DNA of 64,000 nt from Acholeplasma sp. CAG:878 (GCA_000432255.1 HF989914.1:13178-77177), one strand, 5' to 3'. Counted from the stretch's first letter, positions 34,627 to 43,879 are shown. The notes: a model not told the origin generated them from the letters alone. Made by a program: numbers and translations.

Positions 34627-35181
34627 CTAACTTTTAAGTAATAATTTCAATGCTTCTTTTATTTGTTGTTCTAATGTTTCATTACTATTTACCTTTGGCA
34701 ATACTTTTACAATATCAGCTTGTTTATAACCCAATCCTTTTAAGGCTTCAATTACTTCTTCATTACTATCTTTTGAAATAGTAATGTTGTTATTTAATTT
34801 GCCTTTTAAATCTAAAATAATTTGTTTGGCAACTTTGTCGCCAATTTTTGGAAATTTCTTTAAATAAAGTATATTTTCTCTTTCAATAGCGTCAACTATT
34901 CCACTTATTGAACCAGTTGCTAGCATTGGAAGTGCCATTTTACAACCTAATCCTTTAACTTCTATTAGTTTTAAAAATAAGTCTTTTTCTTCTTTTGTTT
35001 TAAAACCATAAAGAGTCATTTCATCTTCACGAATGTTTTGATAAATCCATACTAAAGTTTCTTCATTTTCTTTAAAACTATATGGATTTGGTGTGTAAAT
35101 CAAATAACCAATACCATTGTTATCTAGTACAATATAATTGCTTTCTATAAGAGTAACTATTCCTTTTATATATGAATACAT
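34627..35181 (-). CDS. ruvA: Holliday junction-binding protein RuvA
   Basis: 184 aa: N-terminal OB domain (MYSYIKGIVTLIESNYIVLD), helix-hairpin-helix region (LIEVKGLGCKMALPMLATGS, FPKIGDKVAKQIILDLKGK) and a C-terminal UBA-like domain (EVIEALKGLGYKQADI). Forms the tetramer that holds the four-way junction and loads RuvB. Confidence 0.95.
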   Translation of the reverse strand: MYSYIKGIVTLIESNYIVLDNNGIGYLIYTPNPYSFKENEETLVWIYQNIREDEMTLYGFKTKEEKDLFLKLIEVKGLGCKMALPMLATGSISGIVDAIERENILYLKKFPKIGDKVAKQIILDLKGKLNNNITISKDSNEEVIEALKGLGYKQADIVKVLPKVNSNETLEQQIKEALKLLLKS

Positions 35182-35189
35182 AAAATCAC

Positions 35190-35489
35190 CTATTTTTTCT
35201 TAAAAAAAGTTTTTACAATATAACATTCAAATGCTACATAATTAGCAAATAATAACCATAATAATACAATTTCAAATATACCACTTGAATACATACTAAT
35301 AATTCCTGAAACACTACTTGGAAAATATGTATTTATAAAACCATTAATTGGTGGAATATTGTTTCCTAAAAAATCAATTAATCTTAAAAATATATCTACA
35401 AATGCTACATAATATACAAAACTTCCAAATCTTTTGAATATTAATACGGCTAATGCTCCTAAAACTAAAATTATAACTACTACATCCAT
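35190..35489 (-). CDS. Small membrane protein upstream of ruvA
   Basis: 99 aa, three hydrophobic helices (about 3-22, 24-42, 70-92) and a basic C-terminus (KTFFKKK). It lies between a 167-aa anchored protein and ruvA with short gaps, so it is part of the fmt-to-queA transcription unit. Not recognised. Confidence 0.6.
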   Translation of the reverse strand: MDVVVIILVLGALAVLIFKRFGSFVYYVAFVDIFLRLIDFLGNNIPPINGFINTYFPSSVSGIISMYSSGIFEIVLLWLLFANYVAFECYIVKTFFKKK

Positions 35490-35505
35490 TTTATTTCTTC
35501 CTTCC

Positions 35506-36009
35506 TTACTCCATAATGTAATCTACCGTATATGGATAACCATACACTAAACTAAAATCACAATTTATTTTTGTTGTTTTATCATCTTTTTTATAAACAA
35601 CTATTTTTATATTTTCATCTGTATTTAATTTGTTTTCCAATAGTTTATTATACTCTTCTACACTTACAATGTAAGTTAATGTATTTAAAATATAATTTTG
35701 ACTTTCTAAAGTACCATTTTTAATCAAGTTATTAATATCTTCTAATTTTAGAGCAAAATTATATTCTTTAAAATCATTTTTCGAATATGTTTTTCCATTA
35801 TATGTTATTTTAAAATCTTTAACTGTTATTTCATTATTTATAACATAGTAATACTTTGTATAGTTATCACTAATTGGTTTTTCTTCTTTAAAAGAATTAA
35901 TGTAAATAAAACAAAACACAAAAAATATAGCATATAAAGCTAAAATTATAATAGCTCTATATCTTTTATTCGCCCATATTTCTTTTAGTTTTTTGAATTT
36001 TTCTTTCAT
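35506..36009 (-). CDS. Membrane-anchored protein of unknown function
   Basis: 167 aa. One N-terminal membrane helix (about 19-38) preceded by a basic segment, then an extracytoplasmic domain of about 125 residues rich in Tyr, Asn and Lys. No lipobox and no catalytic motif seen. It starts one base after the fmt stop, so it is translated with fmt. Function unknown. Confidence 0.6.
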   Translation of the reverse strand: MKEKFKKLKEIWANKRYRAIIILALYAIFFVFCFIYINSFKEEKPISDNYTKYYYVINNEITVKDFKITYNGKTYSKNDFKEYNFALKLEDINNLIKNGTLESQNYILNTLTYIVSVEEYNKLLENKLNTDENIKIVVYKKDDKTTKINCDFSLVYGYPYTVDYIME

Positions 36010-36010
36010 T

Positions 36011-36964
36011 TTACATTAGCATCCTTCCAAGAAGAGTTTGAAAACCATTCATAAAATCTTTGGCGTTCATTTTCTTTTTACCTTCTAATTGAACGACTTT
36101 AAAGATAATTTCTCCGTTTCCCACTTTAACGCCAAAACCATCATCATAAACGCTTGTAATTTCTCCATTAAGTCCCATTGGATAGTTATTTGAAAGTGAA
36201 CTTTCAAATACTTTTAATCTTTTGCCTTCAAAAAAGCAATAAGCACCTGGAAATGAATTTAATCCTCTTATTTGATTATAAATTTGTCTTGCATTTTTAT
36301 TGAAATCAATTCTTTCATCCTCTGGTTTAATATTGAAAGCATATGTTGCTTCACTTGCTTCTTGTCTTTCTCTACTATTAGTTCCATTAATTATACTAGG
36401 TAAAGTTTCTAATAATAAATCTCTTCCTAAGAGCATTAATTTATCATGCAAAGATGAGGATGTATCAGTATCGAGTATTTCAATACTCTTTTTGCTAATT
36501 ATATCTCCTTCATCCATTCTCTCATTCATGTACATAATTGTTATACCAGTTTCTTTATATCCATTCATAATTGCTCTTTGAATAGGAGCTCCACCTCTTA
36601 ATTTAGGAAGTAATGAAGCATGAACATTAATACATCCTAATCTAGGACAATCAAGTAACTCTTTAGGAATGATTTGCCCATATGCACAAGTTATAATTAA
36701 ATCAGGTTTTAAATCTATTATTTCTTGATATTCTTCTTTTATTTTATTAGGTTGTAAAACTAAAATTGTGTGTTCTTTTGCTACTTTTTTTACTGGTGTT
36801 TCAATTAAATTACCATGTTTATCTTTTGCTCTATCAGGTTGTGTGACAACTGCTCTTACTTTATAATTTTCTATCAATCCTTCTAATACAGGAACAGCAA
36901 AATAAGGTGTTCCCATAAAAACAATTTGTAATTCTTTTTCAACTGTTATATTAGATAAATCCAT
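36011..36964 (-). CDS. fmt: Methionyl-tRNA formyltransferase
   Basis: 317 aa. LQIVFMGTPYFAVPVLEGL, the catalytic triad region INVHASLLPKLRGGAPIQRA (Asn, His) and the Asp in DEGDIISKKSIEI, then a C-terminal tRNA-binding OB domain. Formylates initiator Met-tRNA. A ten-residue N-terminal extension precedes the usual start; the ATG at 36964 has GGGTGAT at a good distance, so it was kept. First gene of its operon, with a clear promoter. Confidence 0.96.
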   Translation of the reverse strand: MDLSNITVEKELQIVFMGTPYFAVPVLEGLIENYKVRAVVTQPDRAKDKHGNLIETPVKKVAKEHTILVLQPNKIKEEYQEIIDLKPDLIITCAYGQIIPKELLDCPRLGCINVHASLLPKLRGGAPIQRAIMNGYKETGITIMYMNERMDEGDIISKKSIEILDTDTSSSLHDKLMLLGRDLLLETLPSIINGTNSRERQEASEATYAFNIKPEDERIDFNKNARQIYNQIRGLNSFPGAYCFFEGKRLKVFESSLSNNYPMGLNGEITSVYDDGFGVKVGNGEIIFKVVQLEGKKKMNAKDFMNGFQTLLGRMLM

Positions 36965-36982
36965 TCTTAATCACCCATTAAC

Positions 36983-37011
36983 ATTATACCATTTAGTTAT
37001 GTTTTTTACAA
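36983..37011 (-). promoter_or_regulatory. Sigma-A promoter of the fmt operon
   Basis: TTGTAA (37006-37011), 17-base spacer, TATAAT (36983-36988), just downstream of the dnaB-operon terminator. Confidence 0.7.
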
Positions 37012-37027
37012 ACATTTATTTTATGGT

Positions 37028-37058
37028 AAAAGAAAATTCTAGATTTAAACTAGAATTA
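37028..37058 (-). terminator. Terminator of the dnaB-dnaI operon
   Basis: AATTCTAG and CTAGAATT arms around TTTAAAT followed by TTCTTTT; it begins at the stop codon of the 43-aa ORF. Confidence 0.8.
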
Positions 37059-37187
37059 ATCTAATGCTTTAATTATAATACGATAAGCAAAACTATATAT
37101 GTTTGTAGTATCACTATATTTTTGTAGTTTGAAAGAAAATGGTGTATCATTTCCATCACATACTACTGTATTACTTATATTTGCCAT
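37056..37187 (-). CDS. 43-aa ORF at the end of the dnaB-dnaI operon
   Basis: ATG 37185-37187 is eight bases after AAGGAAG; an in-frame ATG at 37212-37214 would add nine residues but has a poor ribosome site. The product starts MANISNTVVCDGNDTPFSF and ends with a basic-hydrophobic tail (AYRIIIKALD). The ORF stops exactly where the terminator begins, which supports it as the last gene of the operon. No homologue recognised. Confidence 0.5.
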   Translation of the reverse strand: MANISNTVVCDGNDTPFSFKLQKYSDTTNIYSFAYRIIIKALD

Positions 37188-37231
37188 ATTTAGTCTTCCT
37201 TTTGATACGTTCATTATTTTAACAAAAAATC

Positions 37232-39223
37232 CTAAATTAGGCTCTTTTGTTTTTCCTTAGTTCTATGTTCAACTCTTCGTTGATTTGCTAGAACAATAAT
37301 TTTTTTAATTTCTTGTTGCCATTCTTCACTTTTATATTTTCTTTCGTTGATATAAAAATCATCAATCAGTTTTTGTAAAGTTAATGTAATATAACTGTCA
37401 ATAGGACTAAACAAATCTAAAAAATATGCTTGCCCACAACCATCATGACCTATATTTTCACTAGCGTAATAAGCTTTATTAGTATCTTCACATATAATCT
37501 GATAAATTACTTTAGCCGTATTTCTATCTAATTTTCCCATCAAACTGTTTAGAACATTCATATCTCTTACAAATGAATCTTCATCTTGATGAGCTTGAAC
37601 ACGATAAATGCATGGTAATCCTTTTTTAGTAAAATAAGTTCCAACTGCTCTTGATACTTTAGATAAATACATTTTTTCTAATGTTTTTCCAAAATCTTTA
37701 TCATCTAAATCAAAATCATTTAACAATGTATAATAACTAAATGTTACTTCTTTATTTGGTAATATAAAGTTATCATATGAATATATTTTATCTAAACTAA
37801 CAATACTTCTATATATATCAAAACTTGCTATTCTACCATTATTTGATAGTTCTATTTCATATGTTATAGCAGGTCTTTTAATCATTGGTTCAAATGATAA
37901 ATAATTTGTTATAATATCCATTGGAAAAATCGGATTTTCGCCTGTAAACATCTTATTTCTAAAATAAGATTCTAATTCATCATATTTTACATAAGCACTT
38001 ATATCAATAGTATGAACTTTAATTACCACTCTTCCTTTTTCATTAATATTTGCTGAATAACATTTATTAATATAAGAATTATCTAGACTAGTTATAGCAA
38101 AAGTAGGAGAATCTTCAACTCTTTCATTTAAATCCATTTGCCTTCTATATAAATATCCAAATGAAGAATAATCAGGATTTATAAAGTCTTCAATGTTGTT
38201 TTCTTCTTGTTTACCTAAATTATAAATACTTTTTAAAATTTCCGGATATTTTTTATAGTGCTTAATTGTTTCAACAAATTCTTCGATTTTAATTTGAATT
38301 AAAGCTTCATATTCTTTATTAAAATAAGGATGATTGACAAATAAATTAAATATTTTTTCATAATATTCTTTAGGAATATATGTAGAAGTTTGATTTTTAA
38401 GCTCAATTAAGCAACTTTCAAAATAATAATCTAATATTACAAAAATAATGTTTTGATTATTTATAGAGATATTTAAGATATCTGGCATTAATTCGATTAA
38501 TCTTTTGATTTTATCATAATTATTTAAAGTGTTTAAAAAGTATTTGATTATATCTATTCTATTATCGTAAAAAGTAATTTCTTCATATTTAAAATCTAAT
38601 ATAGAATAAATTTCTTTTAATTTATTAACTAAAGCTTTTTTGTTTTGTTTTTTTAATTCTCTTCTTTTAATGATTGTTTGGTGTTTTAAACTGTTCAACA
38701 ACGGTTCGATTTCTTCTTTTAATTTACTATCAGAACTACTATAAATAACCATTAATCTAATAGCAACTTGCTTTAATAAATCTAGGTCAACTAAAGTATT
38801 TAATAAATATAAATATAGTGATGTTAATTCTGATATTTTAAATGTTTCAATTTCCGTAGTTTTAGCTTTTTCCAATAAATCAGAAGATAAAGTCACTTCT
38901 TTTTTTTCATCTTTATCTACTGCTTTTCTCTCATTAAAAGAATTTATCTTTTTAGCGTGGCTTAAATATTCTTGTAAAATTTGCTTTTGAAAATTACAAA
39001 ACAAAACTGCTTCTTTTACATCTGGTTTTAATCTCAACTTTTGTTCTTCTTTATAATAATTATTTTTATTCTTTTTATATTCATTTATTGCTTTATTTAA
39101 TTTTTCAATTTCTCTTTCAATTTCTTCTAAAAGTTGCCTTGAAACTTCTTTATCAAATGGTTTTAGAAAAGGATATTTTAAAACCAATTCTCTCATTTTA
39201 TTAATACTAAAATTAAACTTCAT
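37232..39223 (-). CDS. Degenerate RNase II/R-like (RNB) protein
   Basis: Start at ATG 39221-39223 after AGGTGA. 663 aa. The first 350 residues are helical and charged with no known domain. Residues about 380-640 resemble an RNB domain: VVIKVHTIDISAYVKYDEL matches the family pattern (HIADVSHYV), DIYRSIV matches (FYRSVI), and YYASENIGHDGCGQAYFLDL with FSPIDSYITLTL matches the GHFGLA and FTSPIRRYPDL region. The catalytic Asp cluster is largely lost (SLDNSYINKCYS in place of D...DIDDA) and SPIRRY has become SPIDSY, so it is probably inactive as a nuclease. It follows dnaI by 20 bases; a role in primosome or RNA binding is only a guess. Confidence 0.65.
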   Translation of the reverse strand: MKFNFSINKMRELVLKYPFLKPFDKEVSRQLLEEIEREIEKLNKAINEYKKNKNNYYKEEQKLRLKPDVKEAVLFCNFQKQILQEYLSHAKKINSFNERKAVDKDEKKEVTLSSDLLEKAKTTEIETFKISELTSLYLYLLNTLVDLDLLKQVAIRLMVIYSSSDSKLKEEIEPLLNSLKHQTIIKRRELKKQNKKALVNKLKEIYSILDFKYEEITFYDNRIDIIKYFLNTLNNYDKIKRLIELMPDILNISINNQNIIFVILDYYFESCLIELKNQTSTYIPKEYYEKIFNLFVNHPYFNKEYEALIQIKIEEFVETIKHYKKYPEILKSIYNLGKQEENNIEDFINPDYSSFGYLYRRQMDLNERVEDSPTFAITSLDNSYINKCYSANINEKGRVVIKVHTIDISAYVKYDELESYFRNKMFTGENPIFPMDIITNYLSFEPMIKRPAITYEIELSNNGRIASFDIYRSIVSLDKIYSYDNFILPNKEVTFSYYTLLNDFDLDDKDFGKTLEKMYLSKVSRAVGTYFTKKGLPCIYRVQAHQDEDSFVRDMNVLNSLMGKLDRNTAKVIYQIICEDTNKAYYASENIGHDGCGQAYFLDLFSPIDSYITLTLQKLIDDFYINERKYKSEEWQQEIKKIIVLANQRRVEHRTKEKQKSLI

Positions 39224-39252
39224 ATAATTCACCTACTAACTTTAAGAACACA

Positions 39253-40149
39253 CTATTTACGCATGTTATCGCTATTCATTTCGATAACATCACATAATTG
39301 TTTAACCCTCTCAATTATTCTTTTTGCTTTCACAACTTCTTTTCCATTAAAACTTAAGTGTTGTTCTAAATCATCAATACTTAAATTAGAAGTAAAAAAT
39401 GTTGGTAGTTTTTCATCCATTCTATACTGTAAAATAGGACATAATATTTCATCTCTTGACCATGCACTGATTGCTTCAGCGCCAATATCATCGATTAATA
39501 AAATTGGTGTTTTTTTGACATTTAGTAATTTATCAGAAAAATCGCTATCAAATGAACTTTTTAATTCTTGTAAAAATTCAGAAAAGAAAACGATTGTACT
39601 TCTTACTTGTTTTTTTGCTAACTCATTTAACATGGCAGTTATTAAATATGATTTACCACATCCAAAATTACCATATAAATATAATCCTTTTGAAACATTT
39701 GGATAGTTATTTTTAAAATCATTTAACCATCTAATTGTATCTTTTCTTTTAAGATATTTTCCATCTATATTACTCCAAGATGCATTACTAGCACCTACTG
39801 GAGTGTTATAATATTTAACATATTTTAAATGATTATTTTCTTTATTTTTATTATTTGTATAATGACATGCCTTATATCTAAAGACTAATGTATTATTAAC
39901 AACTTTAGGTAAGTATGTATAACCTCTTATTTTATTCAAACATTCCATTAATCCGCTACAATTTAAACAATTATTATATTCTATAGTACTTTCTTCTAAA
40001 TTAGATGTATGCTTCATCATTTCTTCTTTAGGTAGATTAAATTTATTAACGAAATTTTTAAATTGTTCATTTTCTAAACTTTTTTCATATTCGTAAGAAA
40101 GTTCCGTTTTTTTATTATATCCATTAGTAAGTTCGCTTGCTTTAATCAT
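39253..40149 (-). CDS. dnaI: Primosomal helicase loader DnaI
   Basis: 298 aa. The N-terminal part has a Cys cluster (NCLNCSGLMEC) like the zinc-binding helicase-interaction domain of DnaI. The C-terminal AAA+ domain has Walker A LYGNFGCGKSYLITAML, Walker B ILLIDDIGAEAIS and sensor-1 FFTSNLSI. Loads the replicative helicase onto single-stranded DNA at oriC and stalled forks. It overlaps the dnaB stop by eight bases; dnaB-dnaI is the Bacillus arrangement. Confidence 0.92.
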   Translation of the reverse strand: MIKASELTNGYNKKTELSYEYEKSLENEQFKNFVNKFNLPKEEMMKHTSNLEESTIEYNNCLNCSGLMECLNKIRGYTYLPKVVNNTLVFRYKACHYTNNKNKENNHLKYVKYYNTPVGASNASWSNIDGKYLKRKDTIRWLNDFKNNYPNVSKGLYLYGNFGCGKSYLITAMLNELAKKQVRSTIVFFSEFLQELKSSFDSDFSDKLLNVKKTPILLIDDIGAEAISAWSRDEILCPILQYRMDEKLPTFFTSNLSIDDLEQHLSFNGKEVVKAKRIIERVKQLCDVIEMNSDNMRK

Positions 40150-41386
40150 TAATACCTACTCCTAATTCTTTTTCAAAAGCTCTCAATTCTTCTTCACTCA
40201 TCAAATCTGATTTTATTTCTTTATCTAACCAATCGGGTAATTTTTTAGATTGTTGTTTTATTTTTTTCTTATTTTCACCTTTGGCAATATTAATAGCATC
40301 GGCTACCGTATTTATATTACATCTTATCCATTGTGAGGCTATTTTTTCAACATATGCTTTATTTAATTTATTATTATTTATTCTTAAAACATAATCTATT
40401 AAAACATTTACAACTCCTGGTTTTAGATTTAAATCGATTAACAAATATTCGATTAATTTTAAATCAGCTCTAGTTGGTTCACAACCACCATTTTTGCTCG
40501 TTAAAAATTCTTTTGGACTTGCTTCTTCTAATTCTTTTATATATAAATCTAATTTACTTCCTCCATTAGTATTACTACGCCAAGCATAAGGTTGTTCTCT
40601 ATCAACAATCGCTGGAACATGATTTTTATTTTCAAACTTATAGTAATTTCTACAATTTGTTTTTAATACATCAGTTTCAATTTTTTTATTACAACCTAGG
40701 GAATCTTCAATAATCGTAGTCATCGTTTTGTTATCATAACCATAAACTAAAGCTAATTGATAAATTAACATTCTTGTGTTGCTATCAATGCTTTTATAAT
40801 CAATCAACTCACTTGGAATATTTCCTAATACTTCTCTTAAGTCGATTGTTGGCTCAAAATCTAATCCTAAATGTTTTACTTTGACAATATTTTTATTATT
40901 AATTCTTTTAGTTTGTGTAAAACTAAATACATCTCTAAATGTTTTACTTATATCTTTATATTCACTTAAATTGATATTTGGAATACTAAATTTATTAACA
41001 ATGTTTTCATATGCTTTTTTACCTACATTGTTAAATAAAGATGTATCTAAAATTGGATTATTTATAAACTCATAAGCAGTAAGTGGTGAGTATAATTCAT
41101 ATATATATTCATTTAAATCACCTTTTTTTACATATGTTTTAAGTAAACCTAAGGCTTCTAATTTTTCTCTTGCTTTACATATATCTTCTAATTTTAATTG
41201 CATAGTATTTACTATATCATAATGATTAATATTTTCATTACCAATAAATCCCCATAAAGTAACATATAAATTAAAAGCAATGCTTCCCATTATTGGTTGA
41301 TATAAAAGGGATAACACTTCTCTATTCTGATCATTTAAAAATGTATGATTGATTACTATAAAACTATCTAGTGGTAGTACATCCAT
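40142..41386 (-). CDS. dnaB: Replication initiation and membrane attachment protein DnaB (DnaD-like)
   Basis: 414 aa. The N-terminal winged helix (residues about 10-110) is followed by DnaD/DnaB-like helical domains; near the C-terminus LNKAYVEKIASQWIRCNINTV matches the conserved YxxxIxxxW motif. Works with DnaD and DnaI in helicase loading. First gene of the dnaB-dnaI-RNB-like-43-aa unit; GGGAGGG precedes the start and an extended -10 (TGT-TATTAT) lies about 20 bases upstream. Confidence 0.88.
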   Translation of the reverse strand: MDVLPLDSFIVINHTFLNDQNREVLSLLYQPIMGSIAFNLYVTLWGFIGNENINHYDIVNTMQLKLEDICKAREKLEALGLLKTYVKKGDLNEYIYELYSPLTAYEFINNPILDTSLFNNVGKKAYENIVNKFSIPNINLSEYKDISKTFRDVFSFTQTKRINNKNIVKVKHLGLDFEPTIDLREVLGNIPSELIDYKSIDSNTRMLIYQLALVYGYDNKTMTTIIEDSLGCNKKIETDVLKTNCRNYYKFENKNHVPAIVDREQPYAWRSNTNGGSKLDLYIKELEEASPKEFLTSKNGGCEPTRADLKLIEYLLIDLNLKPGVVNVLIDYVLRINNNKLNKAYVEKIASQWIRCNINTVADAINIAKGENKKKIKQQSKKLPDWLDKEIKSDLMSEEELRAFEKELGVGIND

Positions 41387-41425
41387 GTTTTTCCCTCCCT
41401 TTCAATATAATAACATATTTTAGAA

Positions 41426-41464
41426 ATAAAAAAAAGAAATTAATCTAAAATATTTATAATTTCT
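41426..41464 (-). terminator. Terminator after ftsY-ylxM
   Basis: AGAAATTA and TAATTTCT arms with a 14-base loop, then eight T on the minus strand; the 5' arm overlaps the ylxM 3' end. Confidence 0.65.
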
Positions 41465-41727
41465 TCTTTTAATTTTTCGTCTTTAACTAAATTTAATATT
41501 AATTTTTTTTTATTGTAAATTTTTAACTTTTCTTCATACATTAATAGTTTGTCAATAGTATCTTTTAATGACTTAAAAACAGCATTTCTACTTACATTAT
41601 CATTTAAAGCGATTTCTTGTAAGGTTAGATTGTCAAAATAATATGCTTTAAAATATTCTTGTTGTTTTAAAGTTAAAAGATTATAATAACAATCAAAAAG
41701 ATTTGTGTATAGTATTATATCTTCCAT
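41440..41727 (-). CDS. ylxM: YlxM/p13-family SRP-associated protein
   Basis: 95 aa, sigma-70 region 4-like helix-turn-helix (LTLKQQEYFKAYYFDNLTLQ, IALNDNVSRNAVFKSLKDT). Known for the family: binds the signal recognition particle and stimulates FtsY GTPase activity in streptococci. Here it is in the ftsY operon rather than next to ffh. Confidence 0.88.
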   Translation of the reverse strand: MEDIILYTNLFDCYYNLLTLKQQEYFKAYYFDNLTLQEIALNDNVSRNAVFKSLKDTIDKLLMYEEKLKIYNKKKLILNLVKDEKLKEEIINILD

Positions 41728-41728
41728 A

Positions 41729-41986
41729 CTATATAAATAAGCTAACTAATAGTAGTATTCCAAACAACATATAAACATATGTCATATATTTTCTTTTATA
41801 TACTTTTTGATTATTAAATGCTAGTACAAACATCATAACACTAATTAAAACTTCACATATTATAAATAAATCTTTATTAAAAATAGATAAAATACCGAAA
41901 CTAATTATAAAAATAATTAAAGCCATTTGAAATAATAGTGTTATTTGATAAAATTCTTTTAAATCGATTACTTTTCTAGTTTTCAT
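41729..41986 (-). CDS. Small membrane protein between ftsY and ylxM
   Basis: Start at ATG 41984-41986, seven bases after GGAGG. 85 aa with three predicted membrane helices (about 13-33, 36-54, 62-82). It overlaps the ftsY 3' end by 11 bases and lies one base before ylxM, so it is translated with both. Not recognised; the SRP context suggests a membrane-insertion role only as speculation. Confidence 0.55.
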   Translation of the reverse strand: MKTRKVIDLKEFYQITLLFQMALIIFIISFGILSIFNKDLFIICEVLISVMMFVLAFNNQKVYKRKYMTYVYMLFGILLLVSLFI

Positions 41987-42947
41987 CATTACCTCCAAAT
42001 AATCCATAGATATATTTTTCAATATCAAATACTTTTAAATCTTCTTCTTTTTCTCCTAAACCGATAAACTTAACTGGAATGCCGACTTTTTCTTTAATTG
42101 CAAGTACAATACCACCTTTAGCAGTTCCATCTAGTTTTGTTAATACAATTCCTGTTATATTTGTGATTTCTTTAAAACTTTTGGCTTGACTTATACCATT
42201 TTGACCACTAGTAGCGTCGATTACTAACAAAACTTCATGAGGGGCGTTTGGAATAATTTTTCCAATTACTTTATTAATCTTTTCTAATTCATTCATTAAA
42301 TTAACTTTATTTTGAAGTCTTCCAGCTGTATCGATTAAAACAACATCATAATTTTCATTTTTAGCTTTTTCTAATCCATCATATATAACACTAGCAGCAT
42401 CTTTTGTATCTTTATAACAAACTTCACAATTCGTTTTAATACCCCATTCTTTTATTTGTTCTACTGCTCCTGCTCTAAATGTATCTCCAGCTACTAATAA
42501 TACTTTTTTTCCTTCTTTTTTTAATTTATAAGCAATTTTACCGATTGTAGTAGTTTTACCTACTCCATTAACACCAACAAATAGTATTACAGTTGGTCCT
42601 TCCTTACTATAATTTATCTTATTTACAATGATATCATTATTAACATAAATAACAAACATTTCATCAATTATAATATCCATTAAATCTTTGCTATCAACTA
42701 TATTTTCTTTTTTTACTCTTCTTTTTAATTTATCAATTAAATCCATAACTGTCTCAACACCGATATCGGCTGTTATGAAAATTTCTTCTAGTTCGTCAAA
42801 GTATTCATCACTTACTTTTTTATATTTACCATTTAAAATTGATAATTTTGATTTAAATTCTTTGCTTGTTTTTTCTAAACCTGTTTTATAATCTTCTAAC
42901 TCTTCTTTGTTGCTAAATAAATTTTTAAATTTTTTAAATATTTGCAT
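41976..42947 (-). CDS. ftsY: Signal recognition particle receptor FtsY
   Basis: 323 aa. NG GTPase domain with G1 FVGVNGVGKTTTIGK, G2/IBD region VAGDTFRAGAVEQ, G3 VVLIDTAGR, G4 TKLDGTAKGG and the C-terminal FIGLGEKEEDLKVFD. The acidic A domain is short. Docks SRP-ribosome complexes at the translocon. First gene of the unit, divergent from the 273-aa gene at 43036. Confidence 0.97.
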   Translation of the reverse strand: MQIFKKFKNLFSNKEELEDYKTGLEKTSKEFKSKLSILNGKYKKVSDEYFDELEEIFITADIGVETVMDLIDKLKRRVKKENIVDSKDLMDIIIDEMFVIYVNNDIIVNKINYSKEGPTVILFVGVNGVGKTTTIGKIAYKLKKEGKKVLLVAGDTFRAGAVEQIKEWGIKTNCEVCYKDTKDAASVIYDGLEKAKNENYDVVLIDTAGRLQNKVNLMNELEKINKVIGKIIPNAPHEVLLVIDATSGQNGISQAKSFKEITNITGIVLTKLDGTAKGGIVLAIKEKVGIPVKFIGLGEKEEDLKVFDIEKYIYGLFGGNDEN

Positions 42948-42987
42948 GCTTAATCACCTATATTTATTATACTATTTTTAATCTTAC

Positions 42988-43015
42988 TTTACAATTATTT
43001 TTTTTGTGTTATAAT
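42988..43015 (+). promoter_or_regulatory. Promoter of the 273-aa unknown gene
   Basis: TTTACA (42988-42993), 16-base spacer, extended TGT-TATAAT (43010-43015), 20 bases before the start. Confidence 0.65.
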
Positions 43016-43035
43016 AAGAAACCGTGAGGTGACTT

Positions 43036-43857
43036 ATGTTTAAAAAATTATTAAAACTAACAAAAGATATTACTGAATTATATCAAAAATTAGGTTACTT
43101 AGAATGTCAAGGAAGAAAAAATAGTCAAGAATGGCATTTATCAAAAGCTGAACTTAAAGAAAAATTAGAAGAAGAAAAGAAATTTTACGAAAATCTTGAA
43201 GCAATCAGTACCGAAGAATTAGATGAAATAAAATGTGATGATATTGTAATGGCAAGAATTAAAAGTAAACTTACAAAAGTTCAAATAAAGCAAATGGAAG
43301 ATGAAATGTTAACAATTGCAGAAGAAAACGGCAATTTACCTTATATTAAATCAGTTCTTTTTAAAGTAGGTAAACTTAATAATTGCATTGATAATGATAT
43401 TACTATGAATGCTTTAGTTTATTTAAACGAATACTTACCTTATATAGGTTCAAAGGATTTAGCGATTAGTTTTATGTATGAAAAATTTAGAATTGCTGCT
43501 GCTAGTATAGATGATTGTGAAAATTTATTGTTTGACGCAAATTTTGAACTACCAAATACTGCTTATACAACATGTCAAACATGTGGTAGATTATTAGGTC
43601 TTGATGATAATACTATAAATGAAGCAATTGATTCTAATTGTTTAAACCTTTTAACTAGTTTACTTAATATAAATATAAAAGAAGATACATTTGAAGAAGT
43701 AAAACCATATTATATGTGTCAAATTAAAGCAAGAGTTACTTTACTTAGTGATGAAGGACTAAATCAACTTTCCAATTTATTAGAAGAAAGTAATAATACT
43801 ATAATAAGTTGTTTAATGGAAAAAACAATAAAAGAACTTAAAGGAAAAACTTACTAA
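43036..43857 (+). CDS. Uncharacterised 273-aa protein
   Basis: Soluble and mostly helical, acidic, no signal peptide. The N-terminal 60 residues contain a charged helix (about 45-60), likely a coiled coil. A central CQTCGRLLGL Cys pair (about residue 185) has no partner pair. AGGTGA precedes the ATG, and it has its own promoter and terminator, so it is a single-gene unit divergent from ftsY. I do not recognise a family. Confidence 0.65.
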   Translation: MFKKLLKLTKDITELYQKLGYLECQGRKNSQEWHLSKAELKEKLEEEKKFYENLEAISTEELDEIKCDDIVMARIKSKLTKVQIKQMEDEMLTIAEENGNLPYIKSVLFKVGKLNNCIDNDITMNALVYLNEYLPYIGSKDLAISFMYEKFRIAAASIDDCENLLFDANFELPNTAYTTCQTCGRLLGLDDNTINEAIDSNCLNLLTSLLNINIKEDTFEEVKPYYMCQIKARVTLLSDEGLNQLSNLLEESNNTIISCLMEKTIKELKGKTY

Positions 43858-43878
43858 AACACCTTAGTGGTGTTTTTA
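43855..43878 (+). terminator. Terminator after the 273-aa gene
   Basis: AAAACACC and GGTGTTTT arms around TTAGT, followed by T residues, starting at the stop codon. Confidence 0.8.
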
Positions 43879-43879
43879 C

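Noticed and set aside
39263..39706. 147-codon plus-strand frame
   Set aside because: It is entirely antisense to dnaI, which has complete AAA+ motifs; no ribosome site.
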